A stretch of 6,746 nt of DNA from Nautiliaceae bacterium (GCA_027035735.1 JALVUH010000117.1:1-6746); one strand, 5' to 3'. Shown: positions 1 to 5,096, counted from the stretch's first letter. Program-made: numbers and translations. The notes: generated from the sequence alone by a model not told the origin.

Positions 1-266
1 TCACTATCAAAATAAAATTCAATCTCAGGAAAAGTTTTATATAAAAAATCTTCTATTTTTCTTTGAATTTCTCCTGCTTGTTTTTCATTATGTGCTGCAA
101 ATACAATTGCAATACTAGCTTCTTTTGGATATTCTCCGGAAATATCAATAATAGAGACATTAAATTTTTTAAGTTTATCTTTAATAGAATTTATAATTTT
201 ACGACGTTCTTTCAAAGAAAAAACAAAAGGAAGTTCAAAATCGGCAATTAAATTAACTATTACCAT
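1..266 (-). CDS. DUF503 (YlxP-like) family protein, 3' end cut by the window
   Basis: An open frame on the minus strand starts at ATG 266-264 and stays open to the window edge, giving 88 residues. It begins MVIVNLIADFELPFVFSLKE and continues RRKIINSIKDKLKKFNVSI. The sequence MVI..L...F.LP...SLKE+R..+.S+...L...FNVS+ is the family signature of DUF503, a small alpha/beta protein of about 90-100 residues, so only a few C-terminal residues should be missing. The function is not settled; in Firmicutes the relative ylxP lies in the nusA-infB-rbfA region, which hints at a ribosome link. The start lies inside the end of the PerR gene (14-base overlap) and I see no strong ribosome binding site, so translational coupling to perR is likely. 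The plus-strand reading frame over the same bases is a shadow. Family call fairly sure, function unknown. Confidence 0.8.
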   Translation of the reverse strand, partial: MVIVNLIADFELPFVFSLKERRKIINSIKDKLKKFNVSIIDISGEYPKEASIAIVFAAHNEKQAGEIQRKIEDFLYKTFPEIEFYFDS

Positions 267-657
267 TTTTTTGACAATTTTTACATATTCCGTAAATATA
301 AAGTTCTTTATGTGAATTTGGATATTTCTCTTCAATATTTTTATTAATAACTTCATTTAAAGGAATATCTTCTACTTTTCCACATTTTTTACAAATAAAA
401 TGAGCATGTGGAATTTTACTTATCTCAAATTTTGGTTTTTGATGAAGACAAACTTCGCTAATAATACCCTCTTCTTTTAAAGAATTTATATTTTTATAAA
501 TAGTCGCAAGAGAAATACTAGGGAACATCTCTTTTATTGTTTCATAAATTTCTTCAATACTTGCATGTCCTTTATTTTCAAGTTCTTTTAGAATTGCTAA
601 TCTTTGAGGTGTAATTTTTAAATTACTCTCTTCTAATAAACTCTTTAAATTTTTCAT
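253..657 (-). CDS. perR: PerR-type Fur-family transcriptional regulator
   Basis: A 134-residue Fur-superfamily repressor. The N-terminal winged helix (about 10-70) contains KITPQRLAIL and the recognition segment SLATIYKNINSL (49-60). The C-terminal dimerisation half has two zinc pairs, C89-K-K-C92 and C125-K-N-C128, the structural Cys4 site of PerR and many Fur proteins. By alignment to Bacillus PerR the regulatory metal ligands are H31, E78 (Asp85 in Bacillus), H84, H86 and D97 (Asp104). Asp at the last position, rather than the Glu of iron-sensing Fur, favours peroxide sensing by iron-catalysed histidine oxidation; the Glu at 78 is a departure. GAAAGGG lies four bases before the ATG. The gene is 66 bases downstream of the peroxiredoxin on the same strand with no obvious promoter of its own, so co-transcription and autoregulation are likely. 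A different Fur paralogue is possible; the peroxiredoxin neighbour makes PerR the better call. Confidence 0.87.
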   Translation of the reverse strand: MKNLKSLLEESNLKITPQRLAILKELENKGHASIEEIYETIKEMFPSISLATIYKNINSLKEEGIISEVCLHQKPKFEISKIPHAHFICKKCGKVEDIPLNEVINKNIEEKYPNSHKELYIYGICKNCQKNGNS

Positions 658-667
658 AAAACCCTTT

Positions 668-717
668 CTTTTTCTTTTTTTAAAACCTACTAAGCAAGCT
701 TTAAAAAAAGAAAAAAG
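668..717. repeat. Inverted repeat between prx and perR (all A/T stem with two G:C pairs)
   Basis: The left arm 668-684 (C, five T, C, seven T, three A) is complementary to the right arm 700-717 (three T, seven A, G, six A, G). This gives 17 pairs with one bulged A and a 15-base loop at 685-699. On the transcribed (minus) strand it lies just after the prx stop, and its lower foot touches the perR ribosome binding site at 662-668. It has no U-tract after the stem, so it is not a classical intrinsic terminator. It may act as a partial terminator, an RNA-processing or stability element, or a structure tuning perR translation. Confidence 0.5.
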
Positions 718-723
718 AAGAGA

Positions 724-1461
724 TTAACCTTTAAAAGCCTTTACCATCTCTTCAATTTCTTTCATATCTTTTTCATCTACTAAATCTTCTAATGTTACAT
801 ATTTACCAACATTTCCTGTCATTGGCTCTACATCAGTATTAACAGGTAATGTTTTTTTACCAGGTTTCCAGTTTGCAGGGCATACTTCTCCAGTTTTGTA
901 TGCATGTTGATGAGCAATAATTTGTCTTATGAATTCTTTAATGCTTCTTCCAACAGGTGGAGCTTGAACTTCTTCAGCTACAATTTGTCCATCAGGATTG
1001 ATTAAAAATCTACCTCTAAGTGCAAGTCCAGCACCTTCAATTAATACACCAAATTTTTTACTCATTTCTAAATTAGGGTCTGCTGCAATTGTAAGTTTAA
1101 GATCTTTAAGTAAAGGTTCAGTTTCTACAAATCTTTTGTGTGAGAATTTTGTATCAGTTGAAACTGCTAATACTTCTACTCCAAGTTCTTTTAAGTATGG
1201 AAGCGCTGCATTCATTGCTGCAATTTCAGTAGGACATACAAATGTAAAATCTGCTGGATAAAAACAAATTACAGTCCATTTACCTTTATAATCATCACTG
1301 CTAACTTCTGTATAATGTCCTGTTTCAGCATTATAAGCTTCTGCTTTAAATTCAGGCATTTGTTTAAGTACTAATACACCTTCTTGAGTTTTGATTTCTT
1401 CCATTATTCCCTCCTCTTTTGTTGTTTGTTCTAATTCTTTTGTGTCTTTTTCACATGCCAT
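724..1461 (-). CDS. Typical 2-Cys peroxiredoxin (AhpC/Prx1 class)
   Basis: A cytoplasmic peroxiredoxin of 245 residues that reduces H2O2, organic peroxides and possibly peroxynitrite using cysteine thiols. The thioredoxin-fold core holds the peroxidatic motif DFTFVCPTEI (71-80, catalytic Cys76), the active-site arginine in LALRGRF (Arg149) and the resolving cysteine in GEVCPANWKPG (Cys194). A C-terminal extension to residue 245 follows. There is no signal peptide or membrane segment. The ATG at 1461 follows AAGGAG with six bases of spacing, but a second in-frame ATG (Met20) has an even better GGAGG, so a 226-residue form is possible. The first 19 residues are charged, contain an extra Cys3 and precede the conserved domain. 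The gene leads a prx-perR-DUF503 unit from a consensus promoter. No ahpF or thioredoxin reductase gene is visible, so the electron donor is unknown. The symbol ahpC would be reasonable but the exact subclass is uncertain. Confidence 0.95.
   Translation of the reverse strand: MACEKDTKELEQTTKEEGIMEEIKTQEGVLVLKQMPEFKAEAYNAETGHYTEVSSDDYKGKWTVICFYPADFTFVCPTEIAAMNAALPYLKELGVEVLAVSTDTKFSHKRFVETEPLLKDLKLTIAADPNLEMSKKFGVLIEGAGLALRGRFLINPDGQIVAEEVQAPPVGRSIKEFIRQIIAHQHAYKTGEVCPANWKPGKKTLPVNTDVEPMTGNVGKYVTLEDLVDEKDMKEIEEMVKAFKG
1402..1416 (-). promoter_or_regulatory. Strong internal ribosome binding site and ATG within prx
   Basis: On the minus strand GAGGAGGG (1416-1409) is followed after four bases by an in-frame ATG (1404-1402, Met20 of the peroxiredoxin). 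This matches the anti-Shine-Dalgarno sequence better than the site before the upstream ATG at 1461. In a genome where most sites here are only AAGGA, it looks functional. It either marks the true start of a 226-residue protein or gives a second, shorter isoform. Confidence 0.55.
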
Positions 1462-1471
1462 AACTGGCTCC

Positions 1472-1489
1472 TTGTAATTTTTTTTACAA
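1472..1489. promoter_or_regulatory. Inverted repeat TTGTAA-N6-TTACAA at the prx transcription start
   Basis: Two perfect 6-base half-sites are separated by six T (minus strand: six A). The element lies between the -10 box and the ribosome binding site of prx and overlaps the start point expected near 1487. Because that start would remove part of one arm from the mRNA, it makes better sense as a DNA operator than as an RNA hairpin. The regulator is not identified; the geometry is similar to sites of Crp/Fnr-type dimers. In such AT-rich DNA it could also be chance. Confidence 0.35.
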
Positions 1490-1518
1490 CAAAATTATAA
1501 TTAATAAAAATTATTTTG
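1490..1518. promoter_or_regulatory. Imperfect 29-base palindrome, candidate PerR operator
   Basis: The sequence runs from C1490 to G1518 and is symmetric about 1504, with 11 of 14 position pairs complementary, including a perfect outer CAAAAT/ATTTTG. It covers the -10 box and the spacer up to the -35 of the prx promoter. Within it, 1495-1509 (TTATAATTAATAAAA) agrees at 12 of 14 defined positions with the Bacillus PerR box TTATAATNATTATAA. Location, symmetry and the downstream perR gene together suggest direct repression by PerR. A/T richness lowers the weight of the match. Confidence 0.45.
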
Positions 1519-1522
1519 TCAA
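1494..1522 (-). promoter_or_regulatory. Consensus sigma70 promoter of the prx-perR operon
   Basis: On the minus strand a perfect TTGACA (1522-1517) and a perfect TATAAT (1499-1494) are separated by exactly 17 bases. Transcription should begin near 1487, leaving a leader of about 26 bases with AAGGAG before the ATG. Upstream on the same strand is a T-rich tract (about 1526-1550) that could act as an UP-like element or a weak terminator for the preceding DUF2603 gene. A promoter this strong fits an abundant antioxidant enzyme and would need a repressor to be regulated. Confidence 0.85.
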
Positions 1523-1555
1523 GGAGAAAAAAAAGAAAAAGAAAAATTTTTTCCT

Positions 1556-1927
1556 TTAAAAGATTTTGTCTAAATCAAGATTGTAAAAAAGATTTGGATG
1601 TTCAAGCTTTACTTTTTCAACAATTTCTTTAATATTTTTATCCTCATTATGTTTCATCTCTTCTAAAACAACAGCTTTTACATCATCATAATCTATTGGA
1701 AACTCAGAAAGAATTGCTTTTTCAAGCTTAAGTTCAAAATTTTCTTTTAATAATTTTTTACTCATTTCCATAAATTCAATATATTCATCAACATCCATTA
1801 CAACTTTTATTTTATCACCTACTTCCATAACCCATAAAGGTGAATTAATATCACCTTGTTTAACTTCTAAATCATTACATCTAACAATAGTTTGAGAATC
1901 AATTTTTTTTGCTACTTTTTCAGCCAA
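1556..1927 (-). CDS. DUF2603/UPF0763-like protein of unknown function
   Basis: A 123-residue soluble, acidic and lysine-rich protein. The N-terminal third appears to be beta-rich (SQTIVRCNDLEVKQGDIN, then WVMEVGDKIKVVMDVDEYIEF). A helical part follows with KENFELKLEKAI (61-72) and FPIDYDDVKAVVLEEM (76-91), ending in a conserved-looking EHPNLF (109-114). I recall the arrangement ENF.LKLEKAI...P.D+.DV..V...E+ followed by a C-terminal HPNLF from the epsilonproteobacterial DUF2603 family, whose role is unknown. The start is a TTG at 1927-1925, preceded by AAGGA with eight bases of spacing, and it overlaps the end of argF by 16 bases; no better ATG is available in frame. The gene is therefore likely translated with argF. 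Nothing in it suggests an arginine-pathway enzyme. Confidence 0.75.
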   Translation of the reverse strand: MAEKVAKKIDSQTIVRCNDLEVKQGDINSPLWVMEVGDKIKVVMDVDEYIEFMEMSKKLLKENFELKLEKAILSEFPIDYDDVKAVVLEEMKHNEDKNIKEIVEKVKLEHPNLFYNLDLDKIF

Positions 1928-2841
1928 ACCATCAATCCTTTCTGTGCATGGAGTCTATTTTCAGCTTCTGTAAATATTACATCTTCATATTTTTCAAAAA
2001 TATCTTCACTTACTTCATATCCTCTATAAGCTGGAAGACAATGCATAAAAATTGCATCTTTTTTAGCTAAACTCATAAGCTCATTATTTATTTGATATCC
2101 TTTAAAATCTTTAAGTCTTTTTTCTTTTTCTTCTTCTTGTCCCATACTAACCCAAGTATCCGTTACTACTACATCAACATCTTTTATAGCAATTTTAGGG
2201 TCATTAGTAAAAGTAATTAAAGAACCACTTTTTTTAGCTTCCTCTAGAGCAATCTCTTTTATTTTTTCATCTATTTCATACCCTTTTGGAGTAGCAATAT
2301 TTATATCAAATCCAAGCTTACTAGCCATTATAACCCACGAATGAGCCATATTATTTCCATCTCCAATATATGCCACTTTAGTATTTTTTGGAAAAGAAAA
2401 ATCAAATTTCTCAAATTCTATCATTGTAAGTAAATCAGCAAGTAATTGAACAGGATGACAAAGGTCTGTAAGTCCATTAATAACTGGGACTTTTGAGTAT
2501 TTTGCAAACTCTTCAAGTCTCTCTTGTCCAAAAGTTCTAATCATTATCAAATCTACCATTCTAGAAATAACTCTTGCTGTATCCTTAAGAGGTTCCCCTC
2601 GTCCTAGTTGAATATCCCTACTACTTAAAAAAAGTCCATTTCCACCTAATTGATTTATACCTACTTCAAATGAAACTCTTGTACGAGTTGAACTTTTTTC
2701 AAAAATCATAGCAAGCTGATTATGTTTTAAATAAGGTTTAAAAACACCAACTTTTGTCTCTTTTTTTATTTGAATTGCTAATTCTATTATCTCTTTAATT
2801 TCTTCTTTATTGAAATCAACTAGCCATAAAAAATGTCTCAA
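1912..2841 (-). CDS. argF: Ornithine carbamoyltransferase
   Basis: A 309-residue cytosolic enzyme that forms citrulline from ornithine and carbamoyl phosphate in arginine synthesis. The carbamoyl-phosphate-binding half has the loop STRTR (51-55) and HPVQ (129-132). The ornithine-binding half has DTWVSMGQE (228-236, the SMG loop) and HCLPAYRG (267-274) with the catalytic cysteine. The SMG loop and HCLP motif separate it from aspartate carbamoyltransferase. Length is normal and the chain looks intact. The start is a TTG at 2841-2839 behind AAAGGA with six bases of spacing; MRHFLWLVDFNKEEI matches the usual beginning of the family, so this start is preferred. The gene is divergent from ribA and translationally overlapped by the DUF2603-like gene. 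An ArgR operator is not recognisable in the short upstream spacer. A catabolic arcB role is less likely, as no arcA or arcC lies nearby. Confidence 0.97.
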   Translation of the reverse strand: MRHFLWLVDFNKEEIKEIIELAIQIKKETKVGVFKPYLKHNQLAMIFEKSSTRTRVSFEVGINQLGGNGLFLSSRDIQLGRGEPLKDTARVISRMVDLIMIRTFGQERLEEFAKYSKVPVINGLTDLCHPVQLLADLLTMIEFEKFDFSFPKNTKVAYIGDGNNMAHSWVIMASKLGFDINIATPKGYEIDEKIKEIALEEAKKSGSLITFTNDPKIAIKDVDVVVTDTWVSMGQEEEKEKRLKDFKGYQINNELMSLAKKDAIFMHCLPAYRGYEVSEDIFEKYEDVIFTEAENRLHAQKGLMVWLKK

Positions 2842-2895
2842 TCTCTATCCTTTATTCTTAATTAAGTTATAATTTTAACAAAAAAAGGAGATTTT
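2842..2895. promoter_or_regulatory. Divergent argF-ribA promoter region
   Basis: This 54-base spacer must contain the promoters of both leftward argF and rightward ribA unless ribA is read from elsewhere. On the plus strand TATAAT at 2868-2873 is a perfect -10, with no good -35 17 bases upstream, as is common in epsilonproteobacterial promoters. On the minus strand TATAAC (2871-2866) overlaps it and could serve argF. Both sit in a small inverted repeat, GTTA-N6-TAAC (2866-2879). The ribA leader would be about 16 bases, with AAGGAG at 2885-2890. Confidence 0.55.
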
Positions 2896-3453
2896 TTGGA
2901 AATTTCAAATGTAGCAAATCTTCCTACAAAATTTGGAGATTTCAAAATTCAATCTTTTAAAGAAAAAGACAAAGAGCATTTAGTTATTTTTACTGAGCCT
3001 CTTCCCAAAATTCCTCTTATAAGAATTCATAGCGAATGTTTAACAGGAGATGCACTAGGAAGTTTAAAATGTGATTGTGGAGAACAACTTGAATATGCTT
3101 TAAAAGAAATAAATAAAAATGGAGGAATGGTAATATACCTTAGACAAGAAGGAAGAGGAATTGGGCTATTTAATAAAGTAAATGCTTATGCTCTTCAAGA
3201 TAAGGGATTTGATACAGTAGAAGCAAATCATCAACTAGGATTTGAAGCAGATATGAGAGATTTTTCAATAGTTGAAGATATTTTAAAACACTTTAACATT
3301 AAAAAAATAAAATTATTAACAAATAATCCAAAAAAAATTTTTTCTTTTAAAAATATAAAAGTAGTTGATAGAATCCCTATAAAAGTAAAACCAAATCCTC
3401 ATAATGAAAATTATTTAAAAACTAAAAAAGATAAAATGGGGCATTTATTATAA
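2896..3453 (+). CDS. ribA: GTP cyclohydrolase II
   Basis: A 185-residue enzyme catalysing the first step of riboflavin synthesis: GTP to diamino-hydroxy-ribosylaminopyrimidinone phosphate, formate and pyrophosphate. The zinc site is visible as Cys48, Cys59 and Cys61 in HSECLTGDALGSLKCDCG. RQEGRGIGL (83-91) is the GTP phosphate-binding and catalytic segment. AYALQDKGFDTVEANHQLGF (97-116) carries the conserved Tyr98, and RDF has Arg121. LLTNNPKK (140-147) and the C-terminal KMGHLL are typical. Length is that of free-standing RibA, without a RibB domain. The start is TTG at 2896, five bases after AAGGAG; the start of the family signature fits this. It is the first gene of the rightward cluster and is followed by rsmG after 10 bases. 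No FMN riboswitch fits in the 54-base upstream spacer. RibA supplies flavin precursors, and a predicted flavin-binding sensor lies downstream in the same unit; that link may be coincidental. Confidence 0.97.
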   Translation: MEISNVANLPTKFGDFKIQSFKEKDKEHLVIFTEPLPKIPLIRIHSECLTGDALGSLKCDCGEQLEYALKEINKNGGMVIYLRQEGRGIGLFNKVNAYALQDKGFDTVEANHQLGFEADMRDFSIVEDILKHFNIKKIKLLTNNPKKIFSFKNIKVVDRIPIKVKPNPHNENYLKTKKDKMGHLL

Positions 3454-3463
3454 AAGGAATAAA

Positions 3464-3988
3464 ATGGAAGAAAAATTTGAAAAATTTACAAATGAACTTT
3501 TAAAATGGAATCGCATCCACAAACTTACTAATTATAATTCAAAAGAAGAGATTAAAGAGCAAATAGAAGATAGCTTATATCCTCTTGATAAAATAAAAGA
3601 TAAAAAAAGTGCTATTGATATAGGAACAGGAGCTGGATTTCCGGGATTAATCTTAGCAATAGCAATGCCTAATACAAAATGGTATTTAGTAGAGCCTCTA
3701 AAAAAAAGATATTCATTTTTAAATTATTTAAAAATCTTATTAAACCTCAAAAATGTAGAAATAGTTCCTAAAAGATTAGAAGAATCAAATATTCCACAAG
3801 TTGAACTTATTACAAGTAGAGCAGTAATGCCCACAAAAGATATTTTAAAAATAGCAAATCCTTATATTAAAAAAAATGGTACAATACTTTTATATAAAGG
3901 TTCAAATGCTTTAGAAGAACTTAAAAACATTAATGCAAAAATAATAAGCAAAGGCAAAAGAAATTATATATTTATAAATAAGGATTAA
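3464..3988 (+). CDS. rsmG: 16S rRNA (guanine-N7) methyltransferase RsmG
   Basis: A 174-residue SAM-dependent methyltransferase that modifies G527 (E. coli numbering) of 16S rRNA; it was formerly called GidB. KWNRIHKLTNYN (14-25) is the family's N-terminal signature. AIDIGTGAGFPGL (50-62) is the SAM-binding loop. VEPLKKRYSFL (76-86) is the conserved motif after strand 2, and TSRAV (117-121) is the late conserved segment. It is somewhat shorter than the 200-plus residues of many RsmG proteins, with a reduced C-terminal end, but has no sign of damage. AAGGA is five bases before the ATG. It stands alone without gidA/mnmG or parAB; in this cluster it follows ribA and is one base from the next gene. 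Confidence 0.96.
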   Translation: MEEKFEKFTNELLKWNRIHKLTNYNSKEEIKEQIEDSLYPLDKIKDKKSAIDIGTGAGFPGLILAIAMPNTKWYLVEPLKKRYSFLNYLKILLNLKNVEIVPKRLEESNIPQVELITSRAVMPTKDILKIANPYIKKNGTILLYKGSNALEELKNINAKIISKGKRNYIFINKD

Positions 3989-3989
3989 A

Positions 3990-4202
3990 ATGGGAAAATT
4001 ACTCTTTTTTTTAATAATTATAGGAGCTATTTATTTTATGTTTATAAAAAAACCTGAAGTACAAAGAAAAAAAGAAGAAAAAAATAAAGATGATAGTGAA
4101 GAGTTAATTATGTGTGATAAATGTAAAACTTTCACTCCAAAAAGCGAAATTAAAAATATAAATGGAAAAAATATATGTAAGGAATGCTATGATAATTCTT
4201 GA
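3990..4202 (+). CDS. Small membrane-anchored zinc-ribbon protein (PP0621-like)
   Basis: A 70-residue protein in three parts. A single N-terminal membrane helix (about 4-19, LLFFLIIIGAIYFMFI) is followed by a highly charged linker (20-38, rich in Lys, Glu and Asp). A small domain follows with two cysteine pairs, C42-D-K-C45 and C63-K-E-C66, spaced as a zinc ribbon. The KK after the helix places the C-terminal domain in the cytoplasm by the positive-inside rule. The layout, a tiny helix followed by MCDKC...P.SE......ICKEC, resembles the PP0621 family of unknown function. AAGGA stands five bases before the ATG, one base after the rsmG stop, and the end overlaps the next gene by 14 bases. The closeness to rsmG may reflect a conserved epsilonproteobacterial arrangement; I cannot verify that. 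Confidence 0.82.
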   Translation: MGKLLFFLIIIGAIYFMFIKKPEVQRKKEEKNKDDSEELIMCDKCKTFTPKSEIKNINGKNICKECYDNS

Positions 4203-4566
4203 AGCTCCTTTTTCTTATGAAAAATTTATTAAAGTAAAAACATTAGATGATATAAAAAACACTACTTCAAATTCTACATTAATATTTGATTATTGTGAAA
4301 GTTCACTTACTCTTTTTGAATTTTGCAAACATAATAATATTCCTTATGGGGTAAATATATCTTCCATAAAAGAGCTAATTTTTATTTCAAACCTTAATGC
4401 AAAATATGCTTTTGCCGATAATATAGAAAAAGCAAAGATTTTTCAAAAAATAGCTAATGAATATTTGCTAGATACTAAAATAATTGTTTATATAAATTCT
4501 TTTGAAGAAATAGAAAAAGTAGCAATGTTTGGAATTGATGGAGTTAAATTAAAGGAGAATAAATGA
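4189..4566 (+). CDS. Conserved-looking hypothetical protein, 125 residues
   Basis: I do not recognise this protein. The start chosen is ATG 4189, which has AAGGA at 4179-4183 with five bases of spacing; the frame is open back to an earlier ATG at 4162 that lacks such a site and would overlap the preceding gene much more. The protein begins MIILEAPFSYEKFIKV. It is soluble, with alternating short hydrophobic strands and amphipathic helices: STLIFDY, IPYGVNI, KYAFADN, TKIIVYI and a final IDGVKLKE. The pattern, especially IDGVKL after a helix, recalls the second half of a TIM-barrel or an aldolase-like (beta-alpha) repeat, but at 125 residues it would be at most a half barrel and I see no catalytic motif. 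It overlaps its upstream neighbour by 14 bases and its downstream neighbour by the ATGA junction, so it is firmly inside the operon. Confidence 0.75.
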   Translation: MIILEAPFSYEKFIKVKTLDDIKNTTSNSTLIFDYCESSLTLFEFCKHNNIPYGVNISSIKELIFISNLNAKYAFADNIEKAKIFQKIANEYLLDTKIIVYINSFEEIEKVAMFGIDGVKLKENK

Positions 4567-5096
4567 GAAAGCCAAAAGTAACACCCATTGAAAAAGAAGT
4601 AGTATTAAAAGAAGAAGATTTTATCGTAAGTAAAACTGATTTAAAAAGTAGAATTTTATATGGAAATAAAATTTTTATAGAAATAAGTGGTTATAATGAA
4701 GATGAACTTTTAGGTCAGCCTCACAATATCTTAAGACATCCTGATATGCCAAGATGTGCTTTTAAAATTCTTTATGACCATATTGAAAATGGCAAAGAAT
4801 GGTTTGGATTTGTTAAAAATTTAAGAAAAGATGGAGGATATTATTGGGTATATGCAAATATATCTCCTACATTTGATACAAATGGAAAAATCATAGAATA
4901 TTACTCGGTAAGAAGAAAACCTACCACTGGATTTAAAGAGATAATAGAACCTTTATATAAACAACTAAAATCAATAGAAGAAAGCGAAGGAATGGAAGCT
5001 TCATTAAAAGCAGTAGAAGAGTTACTTCAAAAACACTCTATGAGTTTTAATGAACTTATGATAAAAATACAAAAAGGATTAATCAATGAACTCTAA
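4563..5096 (+). CDS. Aer/CetB-like PAS-domain redox sensor
   Basis: A 177-residue soluble PAS protein (domain about 18-120) strongly resembling the N-terminal domain of the E. coli aerotaxis receptor Aer. Shared features are KTDLKSRI, ISGYNEDEL, GQPHNILRHPDMP (51-63), WFGFVKN (80-86) and YYWVYAN (93-99). The flavin-pocket residues Asn34, Arg57, His58, Asp60 and Trp79 of Aer are all present here as N35, R58, H59, D61 and W80, so FAD binding is expected. EPLYKQL (129-135) matches the short segment after the PAS domain in Aer. The rest (136-177) is helical and charged and could contact a partner. There is no membrane segment or signalling domain. The ATG overlaps the preceding stop (ATGA) and has AGGAG five bases before. 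The transducer gene follows with an 11-base overlap, so this is probably the sensor half of a CetB/CetA-like pair. FAD is inferred; haem cannot be excluded. Confidence 0.9.
   Translation: MRKPKVTPIEKEVVLKEEDFIVSKTDLKSRILYGNKIFIEISGYNEDELLGQPHNILRHPDMPRCAFKILYDHIENGKEWFGFVKNLRKDGGYYWVYANISPTFDTNGKIIEYYSVRRKPTTGFKEIIEPLYKQLKSIEESEGMEASLKAVEELLQKHSMSFNELMIKIQKGLINEL

Noticed and set aside
63..251. Plus-strand open frame of 62 codons
   Set aside because: It lies opposite the DUF503 gene, whose minus-strand product has a recognisable family pattern. The plus-strand product is Phe/Asn/Ile-rich low-complexity sequence with no ribosome binding site.
668..717. The prx-perR inverted repeat as a classical terminator
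   Set aside because: The stem is nearly all A:T and is not followed by a U-tract in either direction. It is reported only as an inverted repeat.
998..1261. Plus-strand open frame of 87 codons inside prx
   Set aside because: It is antisense to the catalytic core of the peroxiredoxin, which is certain, and has no motif or ribosome binding site.
1526..1558. Possible intrinsic terminator after the DUF2603-like gene
   Set aside because: On the minus strand GGAAAAAATTTTTC is followed by a T-rich tract, but the inverted repeat has no loop and almost no G:C pairs, so I did not list it as a terminator.
2842..2895. FMN riboswitch before ribA
   Set aside because: The spacer is only 54 bases and must also hold a promoter; none of the conserved FMN aptamer sequence is present.
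2896..3453. RibA as part of a bifunctional RibBA
   Set aside because: The reading frame begins directly at the GTP cyclohydrolase II domain and no dihydroxybutanone-phosphate synthase sequence precedes it.
4162..4188. Longer start (ATG 4162) for the hypothetical gene
   Set aside because: It would deepen the overlap with the zinc-ribbon gene and has no Shine-Dalgarno sequence. ATG 4189 has AAGGA at the right distance.
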